From Bryobacterales bacterium (GTDB lineage Bacteria > Acidobacteriota > Terriglobia > Bryobacterales > UBA6623), in assembly GCA_022824585.1 (NCBI GenBank), contig JAJDZN010000291.1, positions 1 to 42,083 of the forward strand: 42,083 nt of DNA. The letters are read 5' to 3'. A model generated the notes under the pieces. The model had not been told where the DNA came from. It saw nothing but the letters and a program-made list of their open reading frames with translations, and did no database searches. Shown here one piece after another: positions 18,867 through 27,395 of this stretch. A program made the position numbers and the translations under genes. Within the stretch, counting starts at the first letter, position 1; every line of letters begins with the position of its first letter.

Positions 18867-19055
18867 CTAGAAACGCTCGGAGTCTGCTGGCACTCCCTCG
18901 TCATCCAGCGCGCGGTCAAGGCGCAAGCGGCAGAAAGTGCGTCGTGCCCCGGGAGCGATCAGTTTGCTCGAATACGCGCGGGCCCACCTACCCCATGCAT
19001 CCCCGTCGCCTATCAGAGCGCGAAGGACAGCGCTTGTGTCTAGGCAGATCGTCAC
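18867..19055 (-). pseudogene. VapC (PIN) toxin, truncated to 62 aa
   Basis: The frame begins GTG at 19055, overlapping the upstream antitoxin stop by 4 bases (GTGA). It reads as a normal PIN N-terminus: TICLDTSAVLRALIGDGDAW, then AYSSKLIAPGARRTF and LRLDRALDDEGVPAD. It ends at a TAG after 62 residues, whereas this VapC family runs to about 130-140. The catalytic D of LDTSAV is kept, but the C-terminal acidic residues needed for the metal site are lost. Sequence beyond the stop has no recognisable toxin remainder. It is most likely inactive. Confidence 0.68.
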
Positions 19056-19309
19056 CGACTGGCCCGATCAGCGCGTAAGAGCGCAACCACATCGATGCGT
19101 TCCTTGAGCTTGATGCAACCTGGAAGAGGAAGGCCCTCCGGATCAATTGCCTCCCGCACTACAAGTCCATCGGATTGGGCGCCGATGGGCACAAGACGAG
19201 CGATGGGTGTCTTGCGGTCACACACCGTAACAGTCCCTCCAGCGCGCACCTGTGCGAGGTACCAGCTCAAATTCGCCTTGAGTTCCGACACGTTCACAGT
19301 CCGTGACAT
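19052..19309 (-). CDS. Phd/YefM-family antitoxin, copy 1
   Basis: The protein has 85 aa. The Phd/YefM N-terminal fold is plain (TVNVSELKANLSWYLAQVRA, then GTVTVCDRKTPIARLVPI), followed by a toxin-wrapping tail (EGLPLPGCIKLKERIDVVAL). It forms a 4-base overlapping operon with the truncated VapC at 18867-19055. A TATATA sequence lies about 12 bases upstream of the start. The antitoxin appears intact, so it may still autoregulate. Confidence 0.82.
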   Translation of the reverse strand: MSRTVNVSELKANLSWYLAQVRAGGTVTVCDRKTPIARLVPIGAQSDGLVVREAIDPEGLPLPGCIKLKERIDVVALLRADRASR

Positions 19310-19321
19310 GACCCAATGAGG

Positions 19322-19473
19322 CTATATACGGCCGCAATCTTGAAGGACGATTGCGGACCCCGCAGCAGTTCTCAACTTAGCGAGTCTGGCTAGTTTACGC
19401 CAGTGCCCCACGCTGAGCGGGCAAGAGCCGATCACGACCAGAAAAAGACAGGCGCATCGAGAAGTGCCGTCAT
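19322..19473 (-). pseudogene. VapC (PIN) toxin stub after the second Phd antitoxin
   Basis: The ATG at 19473 overlaps the Phd stop (TCATGA). The frame reads MTALLDAPVFFWS and stops at 19432. It matches the start MTALLDTHVFFW of a common VapC group, with TH changed to AP. In the other frames downstream, PLSVGHWRKLARLAK and LRTAAGSAIVLQDC look like scrambled continuation of the PIN domain, ending about 13 bases before the next Phd gene. The toxin is therefore broken near codon 14 and 3'-deleted. Confidence 0.65.
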
Positions 19474-19709
19474 GACCGAAGTCCGTCCCAATGTTCTTCC
19501 GGAACCGCCGGCTTGACAATATCGCCAACCTCGATGACGGTCCCCTTGAGTTCGAATTGTGCATATTCGGCGCAGGTTTGGCTTGCAGGCAGAAGCTCCG
19601 CTACGGGACGGCCGCGTTTCAAGATGACTACTCCCTCTCCGGTGGCCTGCACACGGTCGAGAATCGCGAAGCATCGAGCCTTGAAATCGGATGCGTTGAT
19701 GGTCTCCAC
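19470..19709 (-). CDS. Phd/YefM-family antitoxin, copy 2
   Basis: The protein has 79 aa. METINASDFKARCFAILDRV followed by GVVILKRGRPVAELLP is the canonical Phd/YefM N-terminal domain. The tail (FELKGTVIEVGDIVKPAVPE, then EHWDGLRS) is the usual VapC-binding region. It is intact, with its toxin reduced to a stub. This locus lies directly upstream of a second Phd-VapC locus on the same strand, giving two tandem antitoxin genes, both with dead toxins. Confidence 0.85.
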   Translation of the reverse strand: METINASDFKARCFAILDRVQATGEGVVILKRGRPVAELLPASQTCAEYAQFELKGTVIEVGDIVKPAVPEEHWDGLRS

Positions 19710-19907
19710 GTGACTAGACTACTTGTCTCGGCGCGAGGTGGACGATTCGGTCAAGTATCAGGACCGACGCACTGCTCTCACTCGGCCTATCGGAGCCTTT
19801 CCGGGTGTCACGCCAGCATCACCAGCTCTCCGAGCGGCCAAAACTACGGGAAGTACAGCCCTCTTATAATCAGGAAGAACGAACCCCAGCGCGGGTTGGG
19901 GTCTAGC

Positions 19908-20765
19908 ATGTCGCTCAAGGCCGATACACCGACGGCACCTGCCACTCTGGTCCCCTCGGCTACCGAGGCGGCGCGGGAACCCGACGCCGTCGAGTACCCG
20001 GAACGGCAATGGATCGCGCAAAGCGTCTGGCACGGGGACGCGGTCCTGCTGGCCACGGCAGCGTTGCGCAACCGCTTCCGAGACCAAGAGGACGTGCTGG
20101 TGGCCATGGAACTGGCGGTGTACTACCAGCGCGGCGACGACACGGCTTGGCTGCAGCCAGACGTGCAGGTAGTGTTCGGCGTGGGGCGCGGCGAGAACCG
20201 CAGCACGTACAAGGTCTGGGAGGAAGGCAAGCCGCCGGACTTCGTGCTGGAGGTGGCGTCGCCGTCGACGCAAAAACACGACGCTCGTTACAAGGCGCGC
20301 GAGTACTCCCGGATCGGCGTGCTCGAGTATTGGCGGCTGGACCCGGAAGGGACGCTGATGGGGACGGCCTTGGAGGGCTATGCGGCTACCGGGGGGAGTT
20401 ACGCGCCGATCGAGGCCGTCGAGCGCCCAGGAGGTGGCAGGCTCCTGCCGAGCCGGGTGCTGGGGCTGGACCTCCGCAGCCGGAAGCGGGACGGAGCGAC
20501 GGTGCTGGTGTTCACCGACCCGGTGACGGGCGAGGAGTTCGACGGTGAAGTGGAGGAAGCGGAGCGTCGCCGGCGGATCGCCGAGGACCGGGCCGATGCT
20601 GAGCGAGAGCGGGCAAACACCGAGCGAGAGCGGGCCGACACCGAGCGGGTGCGGGCTGATGCCGAGCGGGACCGGGCCAATGCCGCAGAGGATAGAGTGC
20701 GGGCATTGGAGGAGCGACTCGGGAACCTCCCGGGTCGTACTCGACCGTCGGGCCTAGATTCCTAG
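19908..20765 (+). CDS. Uma2 family (DUF820) nuclease-like protein, copy 3
   Basis: The protein has 285 aa from the ATG at 19908; the frame is open upstream but runs antisense to the Phd gene and has no family character. A perfect TATAAT at 19865-19870 lies 38 bases upstream, without a convincing -35. Signature motifs are LAVYYQRGDD, LQPDVQVVFG, PDFVLEVASPST and YSRIGVLEYWRLDP. The C-terminus is a perfect heptad array (ERERANT, ERERADT, ERVRADA, ERDRANA). The function of the family is unknown. Confidence 0.88.
   Translation: MSLKADTPTAPATLVPSATEAAREPDAVEYPERQWIAQSVWHGDAVLLATAALRNRFRDQEDVLVAMELAVYYQRGDDTAWLQPDVQVVFGVGRGENRSTYKVWEEGKPPDFVLEVASPSTQKHDARYKAREYSRIGVLEYWRLDPEGTLMGTALEGYAATGGSYAPIEAVERPGGGRLLPSRVLGLDLRSRKRDGATVLVFTDPVTGEEFDGEVEEAERRRRIAEDRADAERERANTERERADTERVRADAERDRANAAEDRVRALEERLGNLPGRTRPSGLDS
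20594..20695. repeat. 21-bp heptad-coding tandem repeat in the third Uma2 gene
   Basis: Four to five imperfect 21-bp units of the type GCCGAGCGGGnnCGGGCnnAn each encode one coiled-coil heptad (consensus ERxRAxx). Unit number can vary without frame loss, as with the 63-bp repeats in copy 2. Confidence 0.7.
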
Positions 20766-21113
20766 GGACCGGCGCTCCTGTGGATAGCAAAGCCGTCCGG
20801 CCACACTGGGACCGAGCCGCAGACTGGCACTTGGCAGAACTCCGACTGCTTCCTTCGAATCCCCCGCCAAGCCCTACAGTCGCTTGTCCGCCCAGTCTCC
20901 CTGGCGTGGCTCGATGCTGATCGTCGCGTTGCGTCTCCACGATTACCCGGCAGCGTGAGGATGGGATCACGCTGCGAACCGCCCCGTGCTAGCTGCGATG
21001 GCCTCCGGAAGTCCCGTAAGCAGATCTTCTCCGGGTGCAGGCGCAGGCAGTTCTGGCGAATCGCGTCGCCAGTGGCCGACGACAGCCCGGCCAAAGCAGT
21101 TGTCGTCGCGCAC
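20766..21113. other. Intergenic stretch without a recognisable gene
   Basis: These 348 bases lie between convergent genes (Uma2 copy 3 and the PSD1 cytochrome protein). A 110-codon minus frame exists but has no domain features and no plausible ribosome site. No convincing terminator hairpin with a T run was found. Confidence 0.5.
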
Positions 21114-24056
21114 TCAATCCACGTATAAGAACTCGTTGGAGCTGATCAACATGTGTGCGAGGCTCTCGACAGACTTGGAAAGGGCCTCGTCCTCCGGGGC
21201 ATTCGCACGGACATATAGCTGCTGCTGTTCCTGCAGATGATCCCGGGCCAAGGCGATCTCGTCGCCACTGGGCTCCCTGACCAGGATTGAACGGTAGGCC
21301 GCGCGGGCGAGCGTCTCGAGACCGGTCGGGCGTCCGACGTGAGAGTCCATGATCTGCGTCGCGACCGCTGCAGCATTTTCCATAACAAAGTTACTATTTA
21401 ACATAGTCAGCGATTGCAGCGGTGTAGCCGATGGCGCGCGCCGGGTGCAAGTGGTGTCGATGTTCGGAAAGTCGAACGTACGCATGAATGTCGACGACCA
21501 TGTGCGGCGAGCCGTCAAGTAGACGCTGCGCCGAAGCGCCCCTTCTGCCGCAGCAAGCTGCAAGCCGTCGGGGTGATGGTCCAGCTGGACGGGCGGCCCC
21601 CCTAGAGAAGCGTCAAGCTTGCCGCTCACGGCGAGGATCGAGTCACGAAGAGCCTCGGCTTCCAGCCTTCGCAACGGCATCCTCCAAAGCAACCGATTGT
21701 CGGGATCTTCGATGGCGGACCGCTCGCCAGCTGAATTGGCGCCGCGGCTCGATGACTGCCGATAGGCGGTCGAGAGCATGATCAACTTGTGCAGGCGCTT
21801 GATCTTCCAGCCGTGCTTGACGAAATCGACAGCCAGCCAGTCAAGCAGTTCCGGATGGGAGGGTGGCGATCCGTTGGAGCCGAAGTTGTCCGGTGTCGCC
21901 ACGATGCCCGTGCCGAAGTGATGCTGCCAGATTCGGTTCACAATGACCCTGGCAGTGAGAGGATGATTGGGGTCAGTCAACCACTCGGCCAGCGCCAGGC
22001 GGTATCCGGTGGTCTCCCCTGCCCGGTTCGGAGAGGGAGTGGCGAGACAGGTCTCATCATCACGGCACAAGACCGATAGGAAGCCCGGTTTGACAGCCGG
22101 TCCGGGAGACTCGAGGCTGCCGCGCTGGAGGAGCCGGATGGTGGGAAGCGACTCGCCGTCCCAAAGCGCTTGTATGGGTTCCAGCTCGGTCCGGTTGCTG
22201 GTCCATTCCGCGATTTCCTGACGAAGCCGTCCCAAGCGCTCCTTGTCCTCCGGGGATGCCTCGCCCAAGATCTCCTCGTCGCTGATCTCGACCGTCGAGC
22301 CGAACTTCTTGACGAGGTCCGTCTGGACCTCGTCGCGATCCTTCGCATCAGCGGCGAACGCGATTCGGAAGTTATGCCTAACCTCGCTCGGCACTTCCTG
22401 AATCTTGGACTCGAACAGCGCGTCTCGATACGGCCGGCTGATTTCGTCAACCTGCTCCGTCAGGCCTTTGACCTTGGCGTCGATGGCGCTGTTGTGTTCG
22501 TCGATGTGCTCCTTCTCGGCCGGGGAAACCGTGTACCGCAGGCGGTTCTTCGGCTGAATCCAGTCCGACGGGTTATAGGCCGCTGAAAGCAGGGCCAAGA
22601 AGCGGTAGTAGTCTCGCTGGGGGATCGGATCGTATTTGTGGCTGTGACAGCGGGCGCACGAGAGCGTCAGTCCAACCGCGCTGCGAGACACTTTGTCGAT
22701 GAGCGCAAACAGGGTGTCGTAGCGGTCGGCAGGCCGGTCCGAGATGTCCTCGTCGGTCGCGTCGAGAACCGTTCGCAAGTAGCCGGTCGCGATCAGTGTC
22801 TCGAGCATCTCGGGCGAGAATTGCTCGGCATTGCGCCAGTCGTAGAGCTCGTCTCCAGCTAGCTGCTCGATGAGAAAGCGGTCCCAGGGCTTGTCCGCGT
22901 TGAACGAGTCAATGACATAGTCCCTGTACCGCCAGATCCCGGGTGACAAGCTGGTCAGGTGAGCCTGGAAGTCCTTACCCTTGGTATCGACGTACCCGGC
23001 CGCGTCAAGCCAGAAACGCCCCCAACGCTGGCCGTAGAGGGGAGACTCCAGTAATCGGTCGAGCAGTCTCGCGTAGGCGTCGGGTCGCTCATCCGCAAGA
23101 AACTCTGCCGCCTGCTCAGGAGTGGGGGGCAGACCCCAGAGATCGAAGTAGGCTCGTCGCAGAAGTGTCTGTCGCGTTGCCTCTGTTGAGTAGGTGAGGC
23201 CGTGCTGCTCGAGTTCTGCGAGCAGAAATGCGTCGATGGGCGTTCGGACTGCAGTGGCTCCCTCGACTGTTGGCGGGGCCGATGCAAGTGGTGCTTGAAA
23301 GGCCCAGTACTGGCGGTCGGATGCAGTCACAGGCGGTGCTTCCGATTCGGTGAAGGCACGGTCGAGCGGATTTCCGAGATCGACGTAGTCGGCGAACTGG
23401 CCCTCGTCGATCCAATCTCGGATGAGCTCGATCTCGGCGTCTTTCAAGGGCGCGCCCACCCCTTCGGGAGGCATCACTCCATTCACCAATTGGCGGACGA
23501 GGATGCTCTTCTCTGAGAAGCCCTCCAGCACAACCGGGCCGTTCTGGCCGCCGCGCAGGGTCGAGGCCAGGGTATGAAGGTCCAGACCGGATTGAGGGGA
23601 GTCCCCGCCGTGGCAGGAGACGCAACGCTCATTGAGCAGCGGTCGAATCTCCCGCTCAAAGCGAGCGATTTGGAGTCGCGCCTGCTCAGGCAGGCCATCG
23701 CCCTGCTCTGAGTGAGCCCCTGCTTCGATCCAGCGCCGGATCGTTTCGACGTCAGCCTCCGGGACTTGGCTCTGGAAGGCCTTCGGAGGCATCTTGCCTT
23801 GCGAGAGTTTCTGGTAGAGCAGGCTCTCGTCGGGAGAGCCTTTCATGACTACTGGGCCATTGAATCCTCCGCGCAGGACGGTTCGAGCCGTCCGGAGATC
23901 GACTCCTTGTTCGGGGGAACTCTTGCCATGACACGTCAGGCAGTACGTCGAGAGGATCGGTTGGACGTCTTTCTCGAAGATCGGAACTTCTTCAGCTGTG
24001 GCTGCGCCGCCTGTGGCACCCGCGACCAGAAGGCCGAGCAGCAAACGAGCATTCAT
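21114..24056 (-). CDS. PSD1/DUF1553 planctomycete-type cytochrome c protein
   Basis: The protein has 980 aa with a signal peptide (residues 1-21). Two consecutive planctomycete cytochrome C domains (PSCyt1) carry haem motifs CLTCH (39-43) and CVSCH (145-149), each followed by a GxDL ... LRGGxNGPVV block. DUF1549 (about 270-470) includes FDLWGLPPTPEQAAEFL and a third CxxCH in CARCHSHKYDPIPQRDYYRF. DUF1553 (about 690-950) includes LAEWLTDPNHPLTARVIVNR and HGWKIKRLHKLIMLSTAYRQ. These periplasmic proteins are widespread in Planctomycetota, Verrucomicrobiota and Acidobacteriota; their reaction is unknown, with electron transfer linked to polysaccharide use suspected. It overlaps the upstream DUF1501 gene by 4 bases (ATGA), so the two are co-translated. 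Confidence 0.95.
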   Translation of the reverse strand: MNARLLLGLLVAGATGGAATAEEVPIFEKDVQPILSTYCLTCHGKSSPEQGVDLRTARTVLRGGFNGPVVMKGSPDESLLYQKLSQGKMPPKAFQSQVPEADVETIRRWIEAGAHSEQGDGLPEQARLQIARFEREIRPLLNERCVSCHGGDSPQSGLDLHTLASTLRGGQNGPVVLEGFSEKSILVRQLVNGVMPPEGVGAPLKDAEIELIRDWIDEGQFADYVDLGNPLDRAFTESEAPPVTASDRQYWAFQAPLASAPPTVEGATAVRTPIDAFLLAELEQHGLTYSTEATRQTLLRRAYFDLWGLPPTPEQAAEFLADERPDAYARLLDRLLESPLYGQRWGRFWLDAAGYVDTKGKDFQAHLTSLSPGIWRYRDYVIDSFNADKPWDRFLIEQLAGDELYDWRNAEQFSPEMLETLIATGYLRTVLDATDEDISDRPADRYDTLFALIDKVSRSAVGLTLSCARCHSHKYDPIPQRDYYRFLALLSAAYNPSDWIQPKNRLRYTVSPAEKEHIDEHNSAIDAKVKGLTEQVDEISRPYRDALFESKIQEVPSEVRHNFRIAFAADAKDRDEVQTDLVKKFGSTVEISDEEILGEASPEDKERLGRLRQEIAEWTSNRTELEPIQALWDGESLPTIRLLQRGSLESPGPAVKPGFLSVLCRDDETCLATPSPNRAGETTGYRLALAEWLTDPNHPLTARVIVNRIWQHHFGTGIVATPDNFGSNGSPPSHPELLDWLAVDFVKHGWKIKRLHKLIMLSTAYRQSSSRGANSAGERSAIEDPDNRLLWRMPLRRLEAEALRDSILAVSGKLDASLGGPPVQLDHHPDGLQLAAAEGALRRSVYLTARRTWSSTFMRTFDFPNIDTTCTRRAPSATPLQSLTMLNSNFVMENAAAVATQIMDSHVGRPTGLETLARAAYRSILVREPSGDEIALARDHLQEQQQLYVRANAPEDEALSKSVESLAHMLISSNEFLYVD

Positions 24057-25495
24057 GCCACATGAACCTCGTTGTCCACCAAGTCCCCTATGACTCGGGC
24101 TCCTGTGACCGTGACGTCAGCGGGAGTTTCCAGCCGCCCTGCGTTCGGGTAGGTAGTCCTGCGGTGGTCGAGGCCGAGTTGGTGCAATACCGTCGCGTGC
24201 ATCTCGGGGACGCTAACGCGATCAACGACAGAGCGATAGCCGAAGTCGTCCGTCTGGCCATAGATCCAACCGGGCTTGAAGCCGCCGCCGGCAAACCAGA
24301 TGGTGAACGCGTTGCGGTTGTGGTCCCTGCCATCGTTGCGCTGCGTCGTCGGCAAGCGGCCGAACTCGCCAGCCCACATCACGATGGTTTCGTCGAGCAT
24401 GCCCCGTGCGTCCAAGTCCTTTACGAGCGCAGCGGCCCCTTGATCGGTCTCAGTTGCGATCTTGGGCAATCGCTCCTCGAGCTTGTCGTGGTGGTCCCAG
24501 GGCTGGCCCGGGCTGGTCGTCACTTGAACGAACCGCACGCCGGCCTCGACCAATCTCCTCGCCATAAGGCAGCGCAGCCCGTACGGACCGCTAACCTCGT
24601 CGTCTACCCCATACAACTTCTTGGTTTCGGGCGACTCGCTTGCTATGTCAAGGACATCCATGGCCTCGACCTGCATGCGGGCGGCCAGCTCGAAATTCCT
24701 GATGCGAGACTCGAGTTCGGTCTCGCCGGGCCGAGCGTCGAGGTGAAGCTTGTTGATGCGGGCCAAGTATTCCAAGCCCTGTTTCTGCACGCCTGGCGGC
24801 TGCTGTGCGGCTGGCTTGAGGTGGTGAACGGGAGAGCCGCTCATGTTGAACTCGACGCCTTGGTAGAGCGCTGGCAAGAAGCCGTTGGCCCAAAGCAGCC
24901 TGCCCCCGATCGTGTATCCCTTCGGGTCGCGCAAGACCACGTATGCGGGCAGGTTCTGGTTTTCGGTGCCGAGTGCGTAGCTGACCCAAGCGCCCATGGC
25001 CGGCCGACCTGCGAAGATCTTGCAGGTCAGCAGCATGTTCAAGCCCTCGGAGTGGTTGTTGTGCTCGGTGTGCATCGAGCGGATGAAGCAGAGCTTGTCA
25101 ACGATTTCGGCTTGGTGCGGCAAGGCTTCCGAAATGTCCATCCCGCACTCCCCCCGCTGCTTGAATTCGAAGGGCGTGGGCAGCAGTGTGTTTGTGTTGC
25201 CGGGCTGGTGAATCTCGACGCCGTCTGGATGAGGTTGGCCGGCGTACTTGGCCAGCAATGGTTTCGGATCGAACAGATCCATCTGGCTGGGCCCGCCGTT
25301 CTGGACCAGTTGGATGACGGATTTCGCCCGTGCGGGAAAGTGCCCCGGCCGAGCGCGCAGGTCGTTGTAGATCGGCGTCGGCGCGGCGTCGGAAGCGCCA
25401 GCCAGCAGGTGCGCGAGCGCGATCTGACCGAAGCCCAGCGAACTTACTCCCAAGAGCTCGCGCCGCGTCATTGGTAGGCCGGCCGCATTGAGCAT
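24053..25495 (-). CDS. DUF1501 domain protein, Tat-exported
   Basis: The protein has 480 aa. A twin-arginine motif lies in PMTRRELLGVSSLGFGQIAL. DUF1501 features follow: ARAKSVIQLVQNGGPSQMDL, CFIRSMHTEHNNHSEGLNML, GVRFVQVTTSPGQPWDHHDK and WAGEFGRLPTTQRNDGRDHN. This is the alkaline-phosphatase/sulfatase-like fold assigned to DUF1501. The family almost always travels with PSD1/DUF1553 proteins, usually downstream of them; here it is the promoter-proximal gene. The partners presumably work together in the periplasm on a sulfated or complex substrate, but no activity is established. Confidence 0.95.
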   Translation of the reverse strand: MLNAAGLPMTRRELLGVSSLGFGQIALAHLLAGASDAAPTPIYNDLRARPGHFPARAKSVIQLVQNGGPSQMDLFDPKPLLAKYAGQPHPDGVEIHQPGNTNTLLPTPFEFKQRGECGMDISEALPHQAEIVDKLCFIRSMHTEHNNHSEGLNMLLTCKIFAGRPAMGAWVSYALGTENQNLPAYVVLRDPKGYTIGGRLLWANGFLPALYQGVEFNMSGSPVHHLKPAAQQPPGVQKQGLEYLARINKLHLDARPGETELESRIRNFELAARMQVEAMDVLDIASESPETKKLYGVDDEVSGPYGLRCLMARRLVEAGVRFVQVTTSPGQPWDHHDKLEERLPKIATETDQGAAALVKDLDARGMLDETIVMWAGEFGRLPTTQRNDGRDHNRNAFTIWFAGGGFKPGWIYGQTDDFGYRSVVDRVSVPEMHATVLHQLGLDHRRTTYPNAGRLETPADVTVTGARVIGDLVDNEVHVA

Positions 25496-25684
25496 GAGTC
25501 GTCCGTTAGGTTAGGCGAAATGAGACGAGTGCGCAATCGGTGACTGGGCACCGGCTTCTGTGATAATGTGTCTCGCAACCCCGCAATTGCTTCATTGCGA
25601 AGACTGCTTTGAACTGTTCAGAACAGGAACCTGGCTTGTTGTTTGCATCCAGGGATCAGGAGGATTCCGGAAGAAAGAAACTCG

Positions 25685-26350
25685 ATGCGCAGGATTGGAA
25701 GCCGATTCAGTGGAGTGAGAAGTGCCGATAGCGGCAATCAGGTGGCGAGGGGCAAGCCCGTGCCGGTAGCCGGTGAACAAGAGATTCGCCAAGCGCTTCT
25801 ACGGAAGCGCCTTTCGGCTCTTGGTCGACGCCCGGACACGTTAATCGTGAACGAGCTAGGGCTGGCGCATGCAAGAAGTCGGATCGATGTCGCTGTGATC
25901 AACGGCGAGATACACGGCTTTGAGATCAAAAGCTCGCAGGACGGTCTTGGCCGCCTATCAGATCAACTCGCGGTTTATGGTCAGTCGCTCCAGAAACTGA
26001 CGTTGGTTGTCGCACCTAGGCACGTTGGTCGAATCATGGAAATGGTGCCGCAATGGTGTGGTGTCTTGAAGATTCTAGTCGGCCGGCGTCGAGGCCTAAC
26101 TTTCGAGTCAATCCGAAGACCCTCAAGAAACCCTGAGCTTGATCGGTTCGTGTTGTCACATTTGTTGTGGCGCGAAGAGGTGCAGGGGATCCTCGCCGAT
26201 AGAGGGATTCGGGGCTCAGCTCTGCGCGCCCCGCGTAAGGATCTCTATAGAAAACTGGTCGATCTCGTATCCGAGCCCGAGCTTATCGCGCTGATCAAGG
26301 CCGCCATGATGCAACGCCGAACTTGGCGAGATCATCCACGACTACAGTGA
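25685..26350 (+). CDS. sce7726 family protein, PD-(D/E)XK nuclease-like
   Basis: The protein has 221 aa from the ATG at 25685; a TTG at 25643 is an in-frame alternative. The body matches sce7726 proteins: IRQALLRKRLSALGRRPDTL, IVNELGLAHARSRIDVAVIN and GEIHGFEIKSSQDGLGRLSD. I read D68, E80 and K82 (RIDVAV ... GFEIKS) plus the downstream Q94 (SDQLAVYGQ) as a PD-(D/E)XK nuclease core; that is my inference. The last 56 bases overlap the convergent beta-family gene tail to tail. Family pairs of this kind (named after adjacent Sorangium genes sce7725/sce7726) occur in variable regions. The role is probably DNA cleavage in a defence or toxin system. Confidence 0.8.
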   Translation: MRRIGSRFSGVRSADSGNQVARGKPVPVAGEQEIRQALLRKRLSALGRRPDTLIVNELGLAHARSRIDVAVINGEIHGFEIKSSQDGLGRLSDQLAVYGQSLQKLTLVVAPRHVGRIMEMVPQWCGVLKILVGRRRGLTFESIRRPSRNPELDRFVLSHLLWREEVQGILADRGIRGSALRAPRKDLYRKLVDLVSEPELIALIKAAMMQRRTWRDHPRLQ

Positions 26351-27395
26351 TGTGGTGATTGATTGCCACTTCTTTCCATCGCGAGAGATTGCTGGGAGTC
26401 TCCTGACGGATCGCACATCTGGCAATGTACCTGTCCCCGAAGGAAAAACTGGCACCTCGGAATTGAAATTCTGTCTCAGTGACGATGGAGTCGCAATGCG
26501 TGTGCATTTGTTCCCGGTCGTCTCGGAACGCCCCACCCTTTCGGGTCGCCCAAGTCTCGGCTGTCGTATAAATGACTTTACCTGAGGCCTTGATTTTGCG
26601 CATGTCAAGCGCCACAAAGTCCGGGTGGACAATCGTGTAGTCGCCATAAACCGGTCGCCGCATATCGCTTGGCAGAGCTCTCAGGAGAGCCTGATAGAAA
26701 AGCCAGTCATGGCGTGGGATCTCATCCGAACCCTTGGCGACATCCTTGAAACTGTCGGGGATTGCCGTGGAAGCCAGGACCAAATTACGGTACACGGTCA
26801 AATCGCCGACGCGGCGTAGTGCGACAATCATCGCTGTCGCAAACGTGTTGTAAGGAAGAAAGTTCGGTGCACGAAGATCAATAATCAAATCCGTTTCCTG
26901 CAACGAGACGCTAAGTGCCCTACAGAGATTCACGATCTTCGCGCGAATGTGACGCTTCATCAGATCTTCCAGACGGACCAAGAATCCGACGCCTCGACCA
27001 TCTCGGGCGATCGCCCTAGCCGCAGCGGCGAGAGTATCCGAATCGCTGGTGAGGGTCAACGCTGGCACAGCGCGCGTCCCTAGAGGACGGATACCGTCGA
27101 AAATAAAATCGAAGACGTGGCGACCATCGTCCATCCTACCCACAGCGATGTCCTTGTTCAGCGAGATCCACGCCGGGCGAATACCCCATTTCTCTCGATA
27201 TCGCCTCAAAAAGGGTTCGACGTGCTCTTGGACCGTCTTCTTGGGTTGATAGAATTCGAAATCAAACTCAACCTCAGGAATACAGACCAGTGGAATAATG
27301 CGGTCTTTTATATCCGATTCTAAGCGTAATAGAGCTTGGTATTCTCCAAGTCTCCAGCGCAGGACTGGCACGTACATGTCTTTACTCAAGATCAT
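26295..27395 (-). CDS. Beta family (T4 beta protein-like, sce7725-type) protein
   Basis: The protein has 366 aa. The start is set by GGAGG at 27402-27406, 6 bases before the ATG at 27395; the longer frame to 27491 is unsupported. The N-terminus MILSKDMYVPVLRWRLGEYQ, followed by IIPLVCIPEVEFDFE, is characteristic of beta-family proteins named after T4 beta, whose function is unresolved. Later blocks such as VGFLVRLEDLMKRHIRAKI and DLIIDLRAPNFLPYN fit the family's TIM-barrel-like pattern. It overlaps the preceding XRE-ImmA gene by 14 bases (translational coupling) and the opposing sce7726 gene by 56 bases. Base composition is less GC-rich than the flanks. Confidence 0.8.
   Translation of the reverse strand: MILSKDMYVPVLRWRLGEYQALLRLESDIKDRIIPLVCIPEVEFDFEFYQPKKTVQEHVEPFLRRYREKWGIRPAWISLNKDIAVGRMDDGRHVFDFIFDGIRPLGTRAVPALTLTSDSDTLAAAARAIARDGRGVGFLVRLEDLMKRHIRAKIVNLCRALSVSLQETDLIIDLRAPNFLPYNTFATAMIVALRRVGDLTVYRNLVLASTAIPDSFKDVAKGSDEIPRHDWLFYQALLRALPSDMRRPVYGDYTIVHPDFVALDMRKIKASGKVIYTTAETWATRKGGAFRDDREQMHTHCDSIVTETEFQFRGASFSFGDRYIARCAIRQETPSNLSRWKEVAINHHITVVVDDLAKFGVASWRP

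Noticed and set aside
20594..20695. Minisatellite or CRISPR-like array
   Set aside because: The 21-bp units are in frame and encode coiled-coil heptads of the Uma2 protein.
24062..25477. 471-codon plus-strand open frame
   Set aside because: It is exactly antisense to the DUF1501 gene, whose domains are unmistakable; long antisense frames are common in GC-rich DNA.
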